A DNA stretch of 35,822 bases from Candidatus Thalassarchaeaceae archaeon (GTDB lineage Archaea; Thermoplasmatota; Poseidoniia; Poseidoniales; Thalassarchaeaceae), in the NCBI GenBank assembly GCA_030747395.1, contig JASLKT010000002.1:39177-74998 (forward strand), in the 5' to 3' direction. The first letter of the stretch is position 1. Each line of letters starts with the position of its first letter. The notes beneath the pieces are model-generated. The model had not been told where the DNA came from, searched no databases, and saw only the letters and a program-made list of their open reading frames with translations. The position numbers and the translations under genes are program-made. Below, one piece after another: positions 35,777 to 35,822 of this stretch.

Positions 35777-35822
35777 ATGAGAAGTAAAGCCGATAGTGTG
35801 CTTTTGATTACAAATCGATATG
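35777..35822 (+). CDS. Possible start of a gene running off the window (partial)
   Basis: ATG at 35777 opens MRSKADSVLLITNRY with no stop before the window end. Confidence 0.3.
   Translation, partial: MRSKADSVLLITNRY

Noticed and set aside
1-35822. CRISPR arrays, transposons, integrases, prophage genes
   Set aside because: No regularly spaced direct repeats, terminal inverted repeats or transposase/integrase/phage motifs were seen on either strand.

Overview
This 35.8-kb window is densely coded and archaeal. The gene content (RpoL, EF-1beta, archaeal Cbf5/TruB, TruD, DUF106/EMC3-like protein, archaeal Cmk, GPN-loop GTPase, archaeosortase, UbiA prenyltransferase, tRNA-His) together with very large secreted beta-domain proteins and MMPL/RND proteins suggests a marine Thermoplasmatota-type genome (Marine Group II/Poseidoniales-like). 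That taxonomic call is inference only. I support about 36 protein genes, including small Cys-rich ORFs missed by the ORF track, and one tRNA. No CRISPR array, transposase, integrase or rRNA was seen. The items most worth a second look are: (i) an AT-rich orphan gene at 27773-28681 encoding a Zn-finger + PD-(D/E)XK-like nuclease with a basic tail; (ii) a structured 220-nt intergenic segment ending in T7 downstream of cbf5; (iii) a recurrent family of triloop palindromes (CC-TAT/ATA-GG core) 5' of genes; (iv) six of seven convergent gene pairs whose stop codons overlap or lie within 4 nt; (v) a 918-aa protein with a Pro-rich repeat N-terminus, DUF11-like domains and a zinc ribbon, with no visible signal peptide; (vi) a GDSL esterase fused to thrombospondin type-3 repeats; (vii) an archaeosortase with no recognisable sorting signal in the window; (viii) a cluster of three thiol-redox membrane or secreted proteins including VKOR.
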